Counted from the stretch's first letter, positions 8,696 through 17,226 are shown. The stretch is 35,620 nt of DNA from an uncultured Pseudomonadota bacterium (GCA_903918375.1 CAIXED010000057.1:1-35620); one strand, 5' to 3'. The notes: generated by a model from the letters alone, not told the origin. Program-made: numbers and translations.

Positions 8696-9795
8696 ATGGC
8701 AACCATTCAAGAACGCACCGACAAAAACGGCAAGCCGACCTATACCGTCACCATTCGCGCAAAAGGCCACAAGTCACAAACAGCAACCTTTCGACGAGTA
8801 ACGGACTACAAAGAGTGGATAACACGCACCGAGGCGGCTATAAAAGAAAACCGCCATTTCAAAACCAACCAAGCCAAAAAGCACACACTAGGCGAAGTCA
8901 TAGACCGCTATTTTAACGATGTTGCGCCTATAAAATTCACTGCTAACGAACAAAGAATAAGAGCGCCTATTCTGCAATGGTGGAAAACTGAAATAGGTTA
9001 TTTACGACTTGCAGACCTAACAGCCAAAGAATTTGCAGATTGTCGGGATAAGCTAATTAAATATGGTGGCAGTGCTGGCCGACCACTGGCCGCGGCCACT
9101 ATCAAACGTCACTTTGTAGCAATCAACCACGTTTTAAAAATCTGCCATACAGAGTGGCGAATCTTAGAACAAAATCCGCTAAAAGAATCCGCGCTCGAAT
9201 TGCCAGAATTACCACGCGGCATTGTTCGATTTTTAGATGATGAGGAACTGCCGCCTGTAAGCAATCGGACAACCCACTACTCTACCCCGCTTTTATTTTG
9301 TCGGTATCTACCGGAATGCGACAAAGCGAAACCATGAATTTATATTGGCGAGAACCAGCAACACCGCCAACAGGTACAGCGTGGGGCGCGGTTAGTTTGG
9401 CTGAAAAGTGCGTTATTTTGCACCAAACAAAAAACGGTAATCGCAGACGTGTTCCCCTTGTTGGTGAAGCATTGGCCGAACTGCAAAAACTTAACAAAGT
9501 ACGCAGACTAGACACGCAATTGGTTTTCCCGAGCTCAACACACCCACAACAGCCAATAGAACTTAAAAAAGCTTGGCGTACTGCCCTAAAACAAGCCGAG
9601 GTGGTTAATTTCAGGTGGCACGACCTCAGACACACAGCGGCCAGTTATTTGGCGCAGTCTGGCGCACCCTTGCTTGATATTGCCGCGATATTAGGTCATA
9701 GCACCCTGCAAATGGTTCAAAGGTATGCACACTTAAGCGATAGCCACATAACGGCAACGCTCGAGAAAATGAACCAGCGGATTGGGGGTGCGTAA
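8696..9795 (+). pseudogene. Tyrosine-recombinase integrase, frameshifted
   Basis: The start at 8696 (MATIQERTDKNGK) has AGGAA five bases upstream. The first frame carries the N-terminal arm/SAM-like domain and runs through RGIVRFLDDEE. The catalytic domain continues in another frame from about 9247 (AACKQSDNPLLYPAF, then STGMRQSE) to the stop at 9793-9795. Together the two parts hold the full catalytic set: Arg in STGMRQSE, Lys in KNGNRR, HDLRHT, LGHST and the Tyr in QRYAHL. Related enzymes have a few extra residues between FLDDEE and AACK, so a short deletion that is not a multiple of three is likely. It would have catalysed integration into tRNA-Arg. A base-calling error cannot be excluded, in which case it is an intact gene of about 365 residues. 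Confidence 0.85.
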
Positions 9796-10517
9796 TGGCG
9801 TTTATTTCACTAGATGAAGTGTTAAAAAATATCGCGGAACACGTTCAAGTTTTAGAAAAACCAAGCGATGATTTTCCATTTCCAAAAATTTCAGAGGCCG
9901 CAGACCATTTTCACGCAAACCTAATCAACTTTGATGAAACCGCGCCTAAATGGTACGACAAAACAGATACTAAACACCCAAGATTATCGACCATAGCCAA
10001 AGACCAAGGGCTAGAAATACTTGCTCACACGCTTGGCGTACATAAACGAGAAATAAAACGCCACACCAATCACCTAATAGCGTGCGAAAAAGCTGGGATA
10101 AGTCCAGACAAATATCCGGCTGGCTCTAGCTTGGATAATATGATTTATCCTAGAAAGCTTTATATGAAGCCGAAGGTAATAGGTTTTGACTGTGATGAGT
10201 TAATAGCATTTTTGAACGAACATAAAATTGAACATTCACTTACTAGCGATAAGAATCTGCCAAGCCAGACACTAGATAACAAAAACACCCAAGAGAAAAA
10301 ACAAGGCAGACGAGAACAACAAATAAACTTCATCATTGAGACTGCACAAACACTTAATTATGAATTGCTCGCCGTCCCAGAAGGAGGAAAAAAAGCGATT
10401 AAGGCTGAGTGCTTAAAAAATAAGTCGTTATTTACTGCGGACGGATTTGACCATGCATGGCAAAAAGCCAGCACGGAAAAAATAATTAGCATAAAAGACA
10501 AAGAAAAATATCTTTAA
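9795..10517 (+). CDS. Hypothetical protein, 240 aa, next to integrase
   Basis: I do not recognise this protein. It starts with ATG overlapping the integrase stop by one base (TAATG), so the two are probably translated together. It is soluble, lysine-rich towards the C-terminus (DNKNTQEKKQGRREQQ at about 170), and has a charged N-terminal half with a short alpha-helical stretch (LEILAHTLGVHKREIKRHTNHL) that might be a DNA-binding helix-turn-helix; this is only a visual impression. Its place directly after the integrase is where satellites often carry an accessory gene, so a role in element control or host/phage interaction is possible but unproven. Confidence 0.65.
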   Translation: MAFISLDEVLKNIAEHVQVLEKPSDDFPFPKISEAADHFHANLINFDETAPKWYDKTDTKHPRLSTIAKDQGLEILAHTLGVHKREIKRHTNHLIACEKAGISPDKYPAGSSLDNMIYPRKLYMKPKVIGFDCDELIAFLNEHKIEHSLTSDKNLPSQTLDNKNTQEKKQGRREQQINFIIETAQTLNYELLAVPEGGKKAIKAECLKNKSLFTADGFDHAWQKASTEKIISIKDKEKYL

Positions 10518-10593
10518 AAACAATACAGGGCACAGGGGGCAGTAAAAAAAGCCCACATGCCCAGTGTTTACAGCCCACTAGAGACACATCGTC

Positions 10594-10661
10594 AAATCAC
10601 CACAAGCCACCAGCACAAGCGGTGGCGAAATTTATTTATTAATAAAATTTCATGGTGATTT
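10594..10661 (+). promoter_or_regulatory. Structured leader before the AlpA-like gene
   Basis: A perfect 9-bp inverted repeat (AAATCACCA at 10594-10602, TGGTGATTT at 10653-10661) ends at the base before the ATG. Nested inside are GCCACC/GGTGGC (10606-10611 and 10621-10626) and GAAATTT/AAATTTC (10627-10633 and 10645-10651). Together they can form a three-way junction. The only Shine-Dalgarno-like sequence, GGTGA at 10654-10658, lies inside the outer stem. As RNA this could hide the ribosome-binding site; as DNA it could be a protein-binding site. Confidence 0.5.
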
Positions 10662-10895
10662 ATGACCGCACAACAAAAACAACTAGCCCAAACGGCCATT
10701 GTATATTTAACAGTTAACCAATTCTGCGAAAAGCACACGGCTTTTACCCGTGGCGGCATGAGAGCGTTAATTTTCAATGAGCATCAAAACGGCATTAACA
10801 AAGCTGGCGCTATTGTCAGACTTGGCCGCAAAGTCTTAATTGATGAAACTAAGTTTTTTAATTGGGTAGCCGCTCAAAGTGGCAAGGCGGCTTAA
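10662..10895 (+). CDS. AlpA/excisionase-like DNA-binding protein
   Basis: This 77-residue protein resembles a small family common in integrative elements: YLTVNQFCEKHTAFTRGGMRALIFN, a winged-helix-type N-terminal half, followed by AIVRLGRKVLIDETKFFNWV, the beta-wing and C-terminal helix typical of AlpA/MerR-like excisionases. Such proteins regulate integrase or direct excision. It is the first gene of a tight run of five overlapping genes leading to the replication proteins. The start follows a structured leader that may occlude its ribosome-binding site. Excisionase versus general regulator cannot be decided from sequence. Confidence 0.7.
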   Translation: MTAQQKQLAQTAIVYLTVNQFCEKHTAFTRGGMRALIFNEHQNGINKAGAIVRLGRKVLIDETKFFNWVAAQSGKAA

Positions 10896-10896
10896 C

Positions 10897-11241
10897 GTGA
10901 TAAAGCCAACCTTTCCCAGAACCGAATCACTCACAGGCCGAGCGTTAGCGCGATTGATGCAAGGGCAACGATTCACACACCGCGATTTTCAAAATCAAAC
11001 GGCAACTTATCGCCTTAGCTCTTACATCGAACATCTGCGAAAAACACACAATTGGGTTATTGAAACAATCCCCGAAGAAGCGCCAACAAATGACCCAACA
11101 GGCCGAAATGCAACCTATGGCCGCTATTCAATCGACCCTGAATTATTGACCGAGTATCGCAAGCTAATTGGCCGTGAAAGATTCGATAACTTTATCGAGG
11201 CAGTGAAAAAATTTGAAGGGGGCGCTGATGACAAACTATGA
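10897..11241 (+). CDS. Helix-turn-helix domain protein of mobile elements
   Basis: The frame opens at a GTG at 10879, inside the preceding gene, but the GTG at 10897, one base after the preceding stop, is the more natural start. The core LTGRALARLMQGQRFTHRDFQNQTATYRLSSYIEHLRKTHNWVIE is the winged helix-turn-helix pattern found in small proteins of phages and integrative elements. It probably binds DNA as part of replication or transcription control. The gene continues the operon, and its last codons overlap the start of the small membrane peptide. Confidence 0.65.
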   Translation: MIKPTFPRTESLTGRALARLMQGQRFTHRDFQNQTATYRLSSYIEHLRKTHNWVIETIPEEAPTNDPTGRNATYGRYSIDPELLTEYRKLIGRERFDNFIEAVKKFEGGADDKL

Positions 11242-11374
11242 AAAAGCCCCGACAAGCGGACAACTTGCCAAGGCTCAATTATCAAAACTGCCCGTAAATT
11301 ATAACCTGCTTGCAATCCTAACCGAGCCGCTGATTTTATTGTTATTGGTTTTAGTTGCGGGGTGCGAACGATGA
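11228..11374 (+). CDS. Small membrane peptide, 48 aa
   Basis: The ATG at 11228 follows a GGGGG-rich ribosome-binding site and lies inside the last codons of the HTH gene. The stop at 11372-11374 overlaps the primase ATG as ATGA. The product ends in a strongly hydrophobic helix (LLAILTEPLILLLLVLVAGCER, about residues 27-48), preceded by a polar N-terminus, so it should be a single-span inner-membrane peptide. The overlaps at both ends support real translation. Function is unknown; small membrane peptides in satellites can act as lysis, exclusion or toxin factors, but nothing here shows which. Confidence 0.5.
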   Translation: MTNYEKAPTSGQLAKAQLSKLPVNYNLLAILTEPLILLLLVLVAGCER

Positions 11375-12216
11375 CACTATCCGACGCTATCCGCGCGGCT
11401 GGCTGGAATCCACCGCAAAACATCCCGACCGGAAAAACAACACGCTTTGCAACGGGCGACAAAGGCAACGACCGAAACGGATGGATTTATCCGTTTCCTG
11501 ATGGCACAGGCGCGGCTTTTGGGTGCTGGCGCACTGGTGAGGTTCATCAATGGCAATTAAGGCGCGATAAGCCCTTATCAAAAGCCGAATTAACCGAACT
11601 GAGGCGCAAAGCCGAACGAGCCAAACGACTGGCCGAAATCGAGCGAGAACAGCGCCACCAGCAAGCGGCAATCGAAGCGGCTCAAATTGTTAAGGATGCC
11701 AAACCAGCGCCAGCAAAACACGGCTACCTAATCCGAAAACAGATACAGCCTCACAATCTACTGATTGATTCACAAAACCGCCTAATCGTGAAAATCTACG
11801 ACCAAAACGGCAAGCTGGCAAACATCCAGCGGATTAGCCCAGACGGTACAAAGCGGTTTTTATCCGGTGGCAAAATTAAGGGTTGTTTTTCAGTCATTGG
11901 CGATTATTCGACCAGTGAAACGCTATTGATTGGTGAAGGTTGGGCAACAATGGCGAGCCTTTACCAACACACAGGCTTTTGTTGTATCGCGGCATTAAGC
12001 GCCAGCAATTTAAAAGCAGTGGCCGAGTATTGGCACAGCCGATGCCCAGATAAACAAATCATTATCGCAGGTGATAACGACAGCCACGGCAAAGGCCAAG
12101 AAGCGGCAGAGCTGGCGGCATTAGCGGTTAATGGCTTGCTGATGATTCCACCAGTAGAGGGCGATTTTAACGACTGGCTAAACAGTGGGGGCGTAATCCA
12201 TGCAAAACGTGATTGA
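11371..12216 (+). CDS. Toprim-domain DNA primase
   Basis: The start is the ATG at 11371, which overlaps the previous stop (ATGA) and has GGGGTG upstream; a GTG nine bases earlier is also possible. The 281-residue product has an N-terminal region with WIYPFPDGTGAAFGCWRTGEVHQW, a basic helical linker at about 70-110 rich in Glu, Arg and Lys, and a Toprim domain with the catalytic Glu in LLIGEGWAT and the metal-binding aspartates in IIIAGDNDSHGKGQEAA. This is the catalytic core of plasmid and satellite primases that make RNA primers at the origin. The classical CHC2 zinc finger is not evident. It overlaps the ATPase gene by 17 bases, so primase and helicase are made together. Confidence 0.85.
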   Translation: MTLSDAIRAAGWNPPQNIPTGKTTRFATGDKGNDRNGWIYPFPDGTGAAFGCWRTGEVHQWQLRRDKPLSKAELTELRRKAERAKRLAEIEREQRHQQAAIEAAQIVKDAKPAPAKHGYLIRKQIQPHNLLIDSQNRLIVKIYDQNGKLANIQRISPDGTKRFLSGGKIKGCFSVIGDYSTSETLLIGEGWATMASLYQHTGFCCIAALSASNLKAVAEYWHSRCPDKQIIIAGDNDSHGKGQEAAELAALAVNGLLMIPPVEGDFNDWLNSGGVIHAKRD

Positions 12217-13321
12217 TTTAACCTCGCTAACGCCACTGCAACCAGAAAAACCACCGTTTAAGCTTATCAAGGTTAGTGAATTAACAGCACAGCCCAAGCC
12301 TATCGACTGGTTACTAGACGGCATTTTGGAGTCTGGAAGCCTTAATTTGTTATTTGGTGAGCCAGCAAGCGGTAAAAGTTTATTCGCCTTTGATTGGGCT
12401 TTTTGTATCGCGTCTGGCCGTGATTGGCTTGGCAAGGAAACCCAAAAGCGTGACGTGATTATTTTAGCGGGTGAAGGCCATAGCGGACTTAGACGCAGGA
12501 TGCGAGCCCTAGAGGTTAAGCACGGTATTAAAACCCCTGATAATTTACTGGTGAGTGAAATCCCCGCCAATTTAACCGACCACGCTCAAGCGCAGTGGGT
12601 AGCCGATGCCATAGCGCAAAATTGCACGAATGGCGGCTTAGTGATTATTGACACGTTAAATAGAAATATGGGCGCGGCTGATGAAAACAATGCGAAAGAT
12701 ATTGCAGAGCTTTTAAACATCCTTGACGGCTGTATTCGCTCAATGGGCTTGGCGGTGCTAATTGTTCACCATAGCGGGCACGGCAACCAAGGACGGGCGA
12801 GAGGTTCAAGCGCAATTCGAGCGGCTGTAGATGCTGAATTTTGCGTTACAAAAAAGGCTGATTCAATCACATTGGGATGCACCAAGGCCAAGGATTTTGA
12901 ACCGTTTAAAGATATGGAATTCAGTCTGAAAGTAACCGAATTGGGCGACCAGTGGCACGATAAAAGCGGTCAGCCTATCGCTAGTGTTTATTTGGAATTC
13001 AAGGGGGAAGCATCGAACACCAGCAAGCCAAAAGCCAAGTTATCAGGCCGTGATAGCGTGATACTGCACACACTGTATGAAGCTATCCAAAAACACGGAA
13101 TTGAACCCACAAGCGAGATTAAAGCGTTATTTTCTGGCTTTGATACTTTGGCAGGTAAGGACAAAAAAATAGTTCATTTAGACCATTGGCGCGAACTTGC
13201 CACACCAAGGATTGATGCAGAAACACCAGACGCAAAGCAAAAGGCATTTAAGCGAGCTAGAGCCAAGTTTTTTGATTCAAAGCTAGTGGCTAACTTCAAT
13301 GATTATTGGTGGCCAATATGA
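12200..13321 (+). CDS. RepA-like AAA ATPase/replicative helicase
   Basis: This 373-residue protein of the AAA_25/RepA helicase type has Walker A GEPASGKS at residues 53-60, Walker B GGLVIID at 145-151 and LIVHHSGH at 187-194 as the sensor-like strand, followed by GRARGSSAIRAAVD, the arginine-rich segment typical of hexameric RecA-fold helicases. It probably unwinds the element's origin, working with the overlapping Toprim primase. The C-terminal third (from about 275) has no recognised domain and may contact the primase or the iteron array that begins at its stop codon. Together the two proteins form a split version of a primase-helicase. Confidence 0.88.
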   Translation: MQNVIDLTSLTPLQPEKPPFKLIKVSELTAQPKPIDWLLDGILESGSLNLLFGEPASGKSLFAFDWAFCIASGRDWLGKETQKRDVIILAGEGHSGLRRRMRALEVKHGIKTPDNLLVSEIPANLTDHAQAQWVADAIAQNCTNGGLVIIDTLNRNMGAADENNAKDIAELLNILDGCIRSMGLAVLIVHHSGHGNQGRARGSSAIRAAVDAEFCVTKKADSITLGCTKAKDFEPFKDMEFSLKVTELGDQWHDKSGQPIASVYLEFKGEASNTSKPKAKLSGRDSVILHTLYEAIQKHGIEPTSEIKALFSGFDTLAGKDKKIVHLDHWRELATPRIDAETPDAKQKAFKRARAKFFDSKLVANFNDYWWPI

Positions 13322-13437
13322 ACCGGACAACCGGACAGACACGGACAAAACCGGACATTGTCCGCGAGTGTCTAAACGGACAGACACGGACACACTTCTA
13401 TAGAAGTGTCCGTCTGTCCGGCACTTTGTCCGGCTGT
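13322..13437. repeat. CGGACA iteron-like array with large palindrome (candidate origin)
   Basis: Within 116 bases there are six CGGACA (starting 13324, 13332, 13342, 13352, 13377, 13387) and four TGTCCG (starting 13359, 13407, 13415, 13427). The right half is an imperfect palindrome centred at 13400/13401, with the perfect core CACTTCTATAGAAGTG (13393-13408) extended on both sides by CGGACAGAC-type arms. The array lies directly after the helicase gene. The layout fits a replication origin with initiator-binding iterons; an operator or transcription-control site is the alternative. No T run follows, so it is not a normal terminator. Confidence 0.6.
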
Positions 13438-13462
13438 AATGGCGTAATCACATGGTGAATAA

Positions 13463-13762
13463 ATGACAGCCAAAAACCCATTATTGATAGACCACGCAAG
13501 CGGTCACGTTGAAACCCTACCCCCAACAAAAAACCAGCGTTATCGGTCAAAGCTGGAAACGGTGCAAGATGTTAGACGGGAACTAGCCAAACTTTACCGA
13601 GAAACGAGAAGCGGATTGATTGACCCAGCCGACGCGACAAAATTGGGGTGGCTACTTGGCGAGGTTCGAAAAACTATTGAGCTTGAAACCAAGTTGAACG
13701 AACCACCAGCGATTGACAGCAATCGACCGATGACATTAGCCGAATTTTACACAAGCAAATAG
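13463..13762 (+). CDS. Hypothetical small phage/satellite-type protein, 99 aa
   Basis: The ATG follows GGTGA with a short spacing. The protein is soluble and mostly alpha-helical, with the segment VQDVRRELAKLYRETRSGLIDPADATKLGWLLGEVRKTIE (about residues 30-70). This pattern recurs in small hypothetical proteins of phages and integrative elements, where it resembles the DNA-binding part of terminase small subunits. I cannot confirm that role. It is the last gene of the element, separated from the helicase by the iteron array. Confidence 0.6.
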   Translation: MTAKNPLLIDHASGHVETLPPTKNQRYRSKLETVQDVRRELAKLYRETRSGLIDPADATKLGWLLGEVRKTIELETKLNEPPAIDSNRPMTLAEFYTSK

Positions 13763-13903
13763 AATTGGCACGATATTTGCTTAAAACAAAATCGACCAGC
13801 TGTGATAGGCGGGTTTTTTATTGCCTGTTTTTTCTGGGTGCAACAAAATTGCAACAATTAAAGCAATCAGAAAAACCAAAAAACCATAACCAATTGATTT
13901 TTA
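13763..13903. repeat. Right end of element with second 20-bp direct repeat
   Basis: This 141-base stretch has no gene. It contains GTGCAACAAAATTGCAACAA at 13839-13858, identical to 8544-8563. AAAACC words just before the tRNA also resemble the left end (near 8438), so this is the right arm region of the attachment site. Confidence 0.55.
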
Positions 13904-13980
<77 letters not shown>

Positions 13981-14035
13981 AATATAAAGCAGCGATTTTA
14001 TCACACGAAAAACAAGCCAAACTCTTACAAAACAT

Positions 14036-14506
14036 CTATTTAATCAACGCCCCGTCAAAGCCTAATTGCCGCCAAGCTTCGTACAAAGCAATTGACACTG
14101 TATTGGATAAATTCAAACTGCGACTTTCCGCCTTCATCGGTAAATAGAGTTTTAAATCGGCTGGATGCTGGTCTAAAAAACTGGCTGGTAAGCCGCGACT
14201 TTCTGGGCCAAAGATTAAAGCATCACCGGCTTGAAAGCTAACATCGCTAAACACTTTGCTACCTTTGGTGGTTAAGGCAAATAAGCGTTTGGGTTGAGCG
14301 CGTTCGAGGTAGTCTTGTAAATTGGCGTATTGACGAATATTGACCCATTCGTGGTAATCCAGCCCTGCCCTGCGTAGACGCTTGTCATCGAGCTGAAAAC
14401 CTAGCGGTTGGATTAAATGCAAATGCGCGCCAGTGTTGGCGCACAGGCGGATAATATTGCCGGTGTTGGCCGGAATTTCCGGCTCAAACAACACAACATC
14501 AATCAT
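14036..14506 (-). CDS. trmL: tRNA (cytidine(34)-2'-O)-methyltransferase TrmL
   Basis: TrmL is a SPOUT-fold methyltransferase that uses S-adenosylmethionine to 2'-O-methylate the wobble base of tRNA-Leu isoacceptors. The 156-residue protein has the family length (E. coli 157) and the three SPOUT signatures: [19 protein letters not shown] at the N-terminus, [11 protein letters not shown] in the middle, and [26 protein letters not shown] forming the knot at the C-terminus. It starts 12 bases after the glgP stop, with AAGGAA seven bases before its ATG, so it is probably cotranscribed with glgP on the minus strand. Confidence 0.96.
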   Translation of the reverse strand: MIDVVLFEPEIPANTGNIIRLCANTGAHLHLIQPLGFQLDDKRLRRAGLDYHEWVNIRQYANLQDYLERAQPKRLFALTTKGSKVFSDVSFQAGDALIFGPESRGLPASFLDQHPADLKLYLPMKAESRSLNLSNTVSIALYEAWRQLGFDGALIK

Positions 14507-14518
14507 GGTAGTTCCTTG

Positions 14519-17023
14519 TTATTTTTTATCGACATCAATCGGCGTTAAGCGCCAGATGTCGCGATTATATTCGCTGATGGTTCTATCGGTAGAAAACTTG
14601 CCGCTGGCGGCAGTATTGAGAATGCTGATTTTGGTCCACAATTCTTGGTCGCGATAGGTGGCTTCAACCCGTTGCTGGGCATTGATAAAGCTACGGAAAT
14701 CAGCGATGGTCATCCAAGGGTCGTTAGGGTTTTTCAATGAGGCAATGATGTCATCAAAAATGCCTGGCTCGAATTGGTTGAAATGTCCGCATTCCAATAA
14801 ATGCATCACCGCTTGTAAATCGCTGTCTTGGTTGATGTAGCTTTGTGGGTTGTAATTGGGACGTAAGGCTTCAACTTCAGCTTCGGTCAGACCAAATAAG
14901 AAGAAATTTTCGGCACCCACTTCTTCGCGCATCTCAATATTGGCACCGTCCAAAGTGCCAATGGTTAAAGCACCGTTCATCATAAACTTCATATTGCCGG
15001 TGCCTGAGGCTTCTTTGCCAGCGGTAGAAATTTGTTCGGATAAATCAGCGCCTGGGCAAATCACTTCCATCGCCGATACTCGATAATTGGCCATAAACAC
15101 TAATTTCAATTGATCGCCAATTTCAGGGTCGTTGTTAATTACTTCAGAGACGTTATTGATCAATTTGATGGTTTTTTTCGCCATCACATAACCCGGTGCG
15201 GCTTTGCCACCAATCAAAACACAACGTGGCACCCAGTTTTCGATGTCACCGCGCTTAATTCGGTTATACAGATGAATCACATGCAAAACATTGAGAATTT
15301 GGCGTTTGTATTCGTGAATCCGTTTCACTTGCACGTCGAACAAAGCGTTTACGTTGATATCAATATCGTGTTCGAGTTTTTTCAAATCAACCAAACGTTG
15401 TTTGCTGTTTTGATTAATTTGTTGCCATTTTTTTCTGAAATTAGCGTTTTCAGCATAAGGCTTCAATTTCGACAATTGCGCCAAATCGGTAATCCACGCA
15501 TCACCGATGGTTTCGGTAATTAAATCCGCTAGTTCGGGATTACAACCCGCTAACCAACGTCTAGGCGTGACGCCATTGGTTTTGTTATTAAATTTTTTCG
15601 GCCAAAGTTGATAGAAATCGTTAAACAAACCTTCTTTGAGCAATTTGGTATGTAATTCCGCGACGCCATTGACCGAGAAACTACCAACGATAGCCAAATA
15701 AGCCATTCGCACTTTTTTATCATGGCCTTCTTCAATCAACGACATCCGCGCCAAACGCTGGCCATCACCCGGCCAATGCGCTGAGACTTCGGCTAAAAAG
15801 TGGGCGTTGATTTCATAAATGATTTCCATCAAACGTGGCAACAAATGTTGCATCAGGCTGACTGACCATTTTTCCAAAGCTTCTGGCAACAAGGTGTGGT
15901 TGGTGTAAGCCATGGTGTTGCGGGTAATTTCCCATGCTGCTGGCCAGGCTAAACCATAGATATCTAACAAAATCCGCATTAACTCGGCGACCGCGATACT
16001 AGGATGAGTGTCGTTAAGTTGAAAACAGTTTTTGGCAGCAAACTGGCTAAAATCTTGACCATGAACCGCCACCCAATGCGCGACTACATCTTGCAAACTG
16101 GCAGAAGCGAGCAAATATTGTTGCTGTAAGCGCAGCGCTTTGCCGTTTTCGTTGGCGTCATTGGGATACAGCACCATAGTGATGTTTTCAGCGGTATTTT
16201 TTTGTGCCACCGCTTCCGCATAATCACCGGCATTGAATTCTTGCAGATTGAATTCGTCGGTGGCCATGGCTTTCCACAAACGTAAGGTATTGACGGTGCC
16301 GTTTTGATAACCCGGCACTGGCGTGTCATAAGGCATGGCTAAAATATCACGGGTGTTAACCCAGCTAGTCCGCGATTTGCCGTGTTCATCAATATGCACT
16401 TCGGTATGACCGCCGAATTTGATTCTTACCGTATATTCAGGGCGTTCAATTTCCCAAATATTACCCATTCTTAGCCAATGGTCGGGACGTTCGATTTGTT
16501 CGCCATTAACGATATGCTGCGAGAACATGCCGTATTCGTAGCGCAAGCCATAACCGGTGACAGGCAATTGCAAGGTGGCACAGCTGTCGATAAAACAAGC
16601 CGCTAAGCGCCCTAAGCCGCCATTACCTAAGCCAGCATCCGGTTCGCTGTCCAATAATTCTTCTAACTCAATACCCACTTCGTACAACGCTTTTTTAGCG
16701 ATATCATCAACCCCTAAATTCAACATCGCATTGCTTAACGAGCGGCCCATCAAGAATTCCATCGACAGATAATAAGCTTTTTTGCAGTCGCTATCGCGGT
16801 AGGTGTTGTAGGTTTGTTTCCAGCGCTCGACCAAACGATCACTGATAGCCAGTGATAGCGCTTGGTAGGCGTAATGCACGGAACGGCAGTTTTCATCACG
16901 GCCTAAGCGATGGCTGTAATAGTGTTTGAAATCGGCAATTAAATGTTTTTTAGCTAAGCCTAGTTTAGGTAATTGAGTAATGTCCGATTTGGGTTTACTG
17001 GTACGAAAAATGCGATGTGGCAT
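14519..17023 (-). CDS. glgP: Glycogen phosphorylase
   Basis: GlgP cleaves alpha-1,4-glucan ends with phosphate to release glucose-1-phosphate, using pyridoxal phosphate. At 834 residues it has the usual length. Visible signatures are YYLSMEFLMGRSLSNAMLNLG at the N-terminus, LGNGGLGRLAACFIDS, and near the C-terminus KEASGTGNMKFMMNGALTIGTLDGANIEM, which contains the PLP-binding Lys in GTGNMKF. Its upstream region is divergent from the PD-(D/E)XK-like gene. glk and the GH15/phosphorylase-kinase-like gene a few kilobases away suggest a glycogen and glucose metabolism locus. AAGGT precedes the ATG. Confidence 0.97.
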   Translation of the reverse strand: MPHRIFRTSKPKSDITQLPKLGLAKKHLIADFKHYYSHRLGRDENCRSVHYAYQALSLAISDRLVERWKQTYNTYRDSDCKKAYYLSMEFLMGRSLSNAMLNLGVDDIAKKALYEVGIELEELLDSEPDAGLGNGGLGRLAACFIDSCATLQLPVTGYGLRYEYGMFSQHIVNGEQIERPDHWLRMGNIWEIERPEYTVRIKFGGHTEVHIDEHGKSRTSWVNTRDILAMPYDTPVPGYQNGTVNTLRLWKAMATDEFNLQEFNAGDYAEAVAQKNTAENITMVLYPNDANENGKALRLQQQYLLASASLQDVVAHWVAVHGQDFSQFAAKNCFQLNDTHPSIAVAELMRILLDIYGLAWPAAWEITRNTMAYTNHTLLPEALEKWSVSLMQHLLPRLMEIIYEINAHFLAEVSAHWPGDGQRLARMSLIEEGHDKKVRMAYLAIVGSFSVNGVAELHTKLLKEGLFNDFYQLWPKKFNNKTNGVTPRRWLAGCNPELADLITETIGDAWITDLAQLSKLKPYAENANFRKKWQQINQNSKQRLVDLKKLEHDIDINVNALFDVQVKRIHEYKRQILNVLHVIHLYNRIKRGDIENWVPRCVLIGGKAAPGYVMAKKTIKLINNVSEVINNDPEIGDQLKLVFMANYRVSAMEVICPGADLSEQISTAGKEASGTGNMKFMMNGALTIGTLDGANIEMREEVGAENFFLFGLTEAEVEALRPNYNPQSYINQDSDLQAVMHLLECGHFNQFEPGIFDDIIASLKNPNDPWMTIADFRSFINAQQRVEATYRDQELWTKISILNTAASGKFSTDRTISEYNRDIWRLTPIDVDKK

Positions 17024-17112
17024 GGAATTTACCTTGGTGTGAGATCGTTCTGGCCTGAGTGCAGTAAGTCGAATCCATTCGAGCCTGCGCCGATTAAAGG
17101 GCTAGTTTAAAA

Positions 17113-17149
17113 CATCAGGCTTAAGGCTGTCAGCCTGATGTGGGTTTTT
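17113..17149 (+). terminator. Hairpin with T run between glgP and the next plus-strand gene
   Basis: CATCAGGCT (17113-17121) pairs perfectly with AGCCTGATG (17132-17140) and is followed by GGGTTTTT, on the plus strand. No plus-strand gene ends just upstream, so it may stop antisense transcription from the glgP side or attenuate an upstream start. Confidence 0.5.
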
Positions 17150-17183
17150 CAGGTTTTGCGCGCCTAGCAGAAAACTTTTCTTG

Positions 17184-17192
17184 TGCTAGAAT
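17184..17192 (+). promoter_or_regulatory. Candidate extended -10 promoter
   Basis: TGCTAGAAT is an extended -10 element (TG-N-TAGAAT) 34 bases before the ATG of the downstream gene. The -35 region is weak, as is common with extended -10 promoters. Confidence 0.35.
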
Positions 17193-17226
17193 TTTTCTTA
17201 TAACCTTGTGCGCTGGAGCCGATCAA

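Noticed and set aside
13811-13836. Possible terminator AGGC...GCCT followed by T run at the right end of the element.
   Set aside because: The stem is only four base pairs with a long loop; too weak to support.
17140-17226. A 29-codon N-terminal extension of the PD-(D/E)XK-like gene.
   Set aside because: It begins at the last base of a hairpin stem and runs across the candidate promoter; the ATG at 17227 has a better context and gives a typical start.
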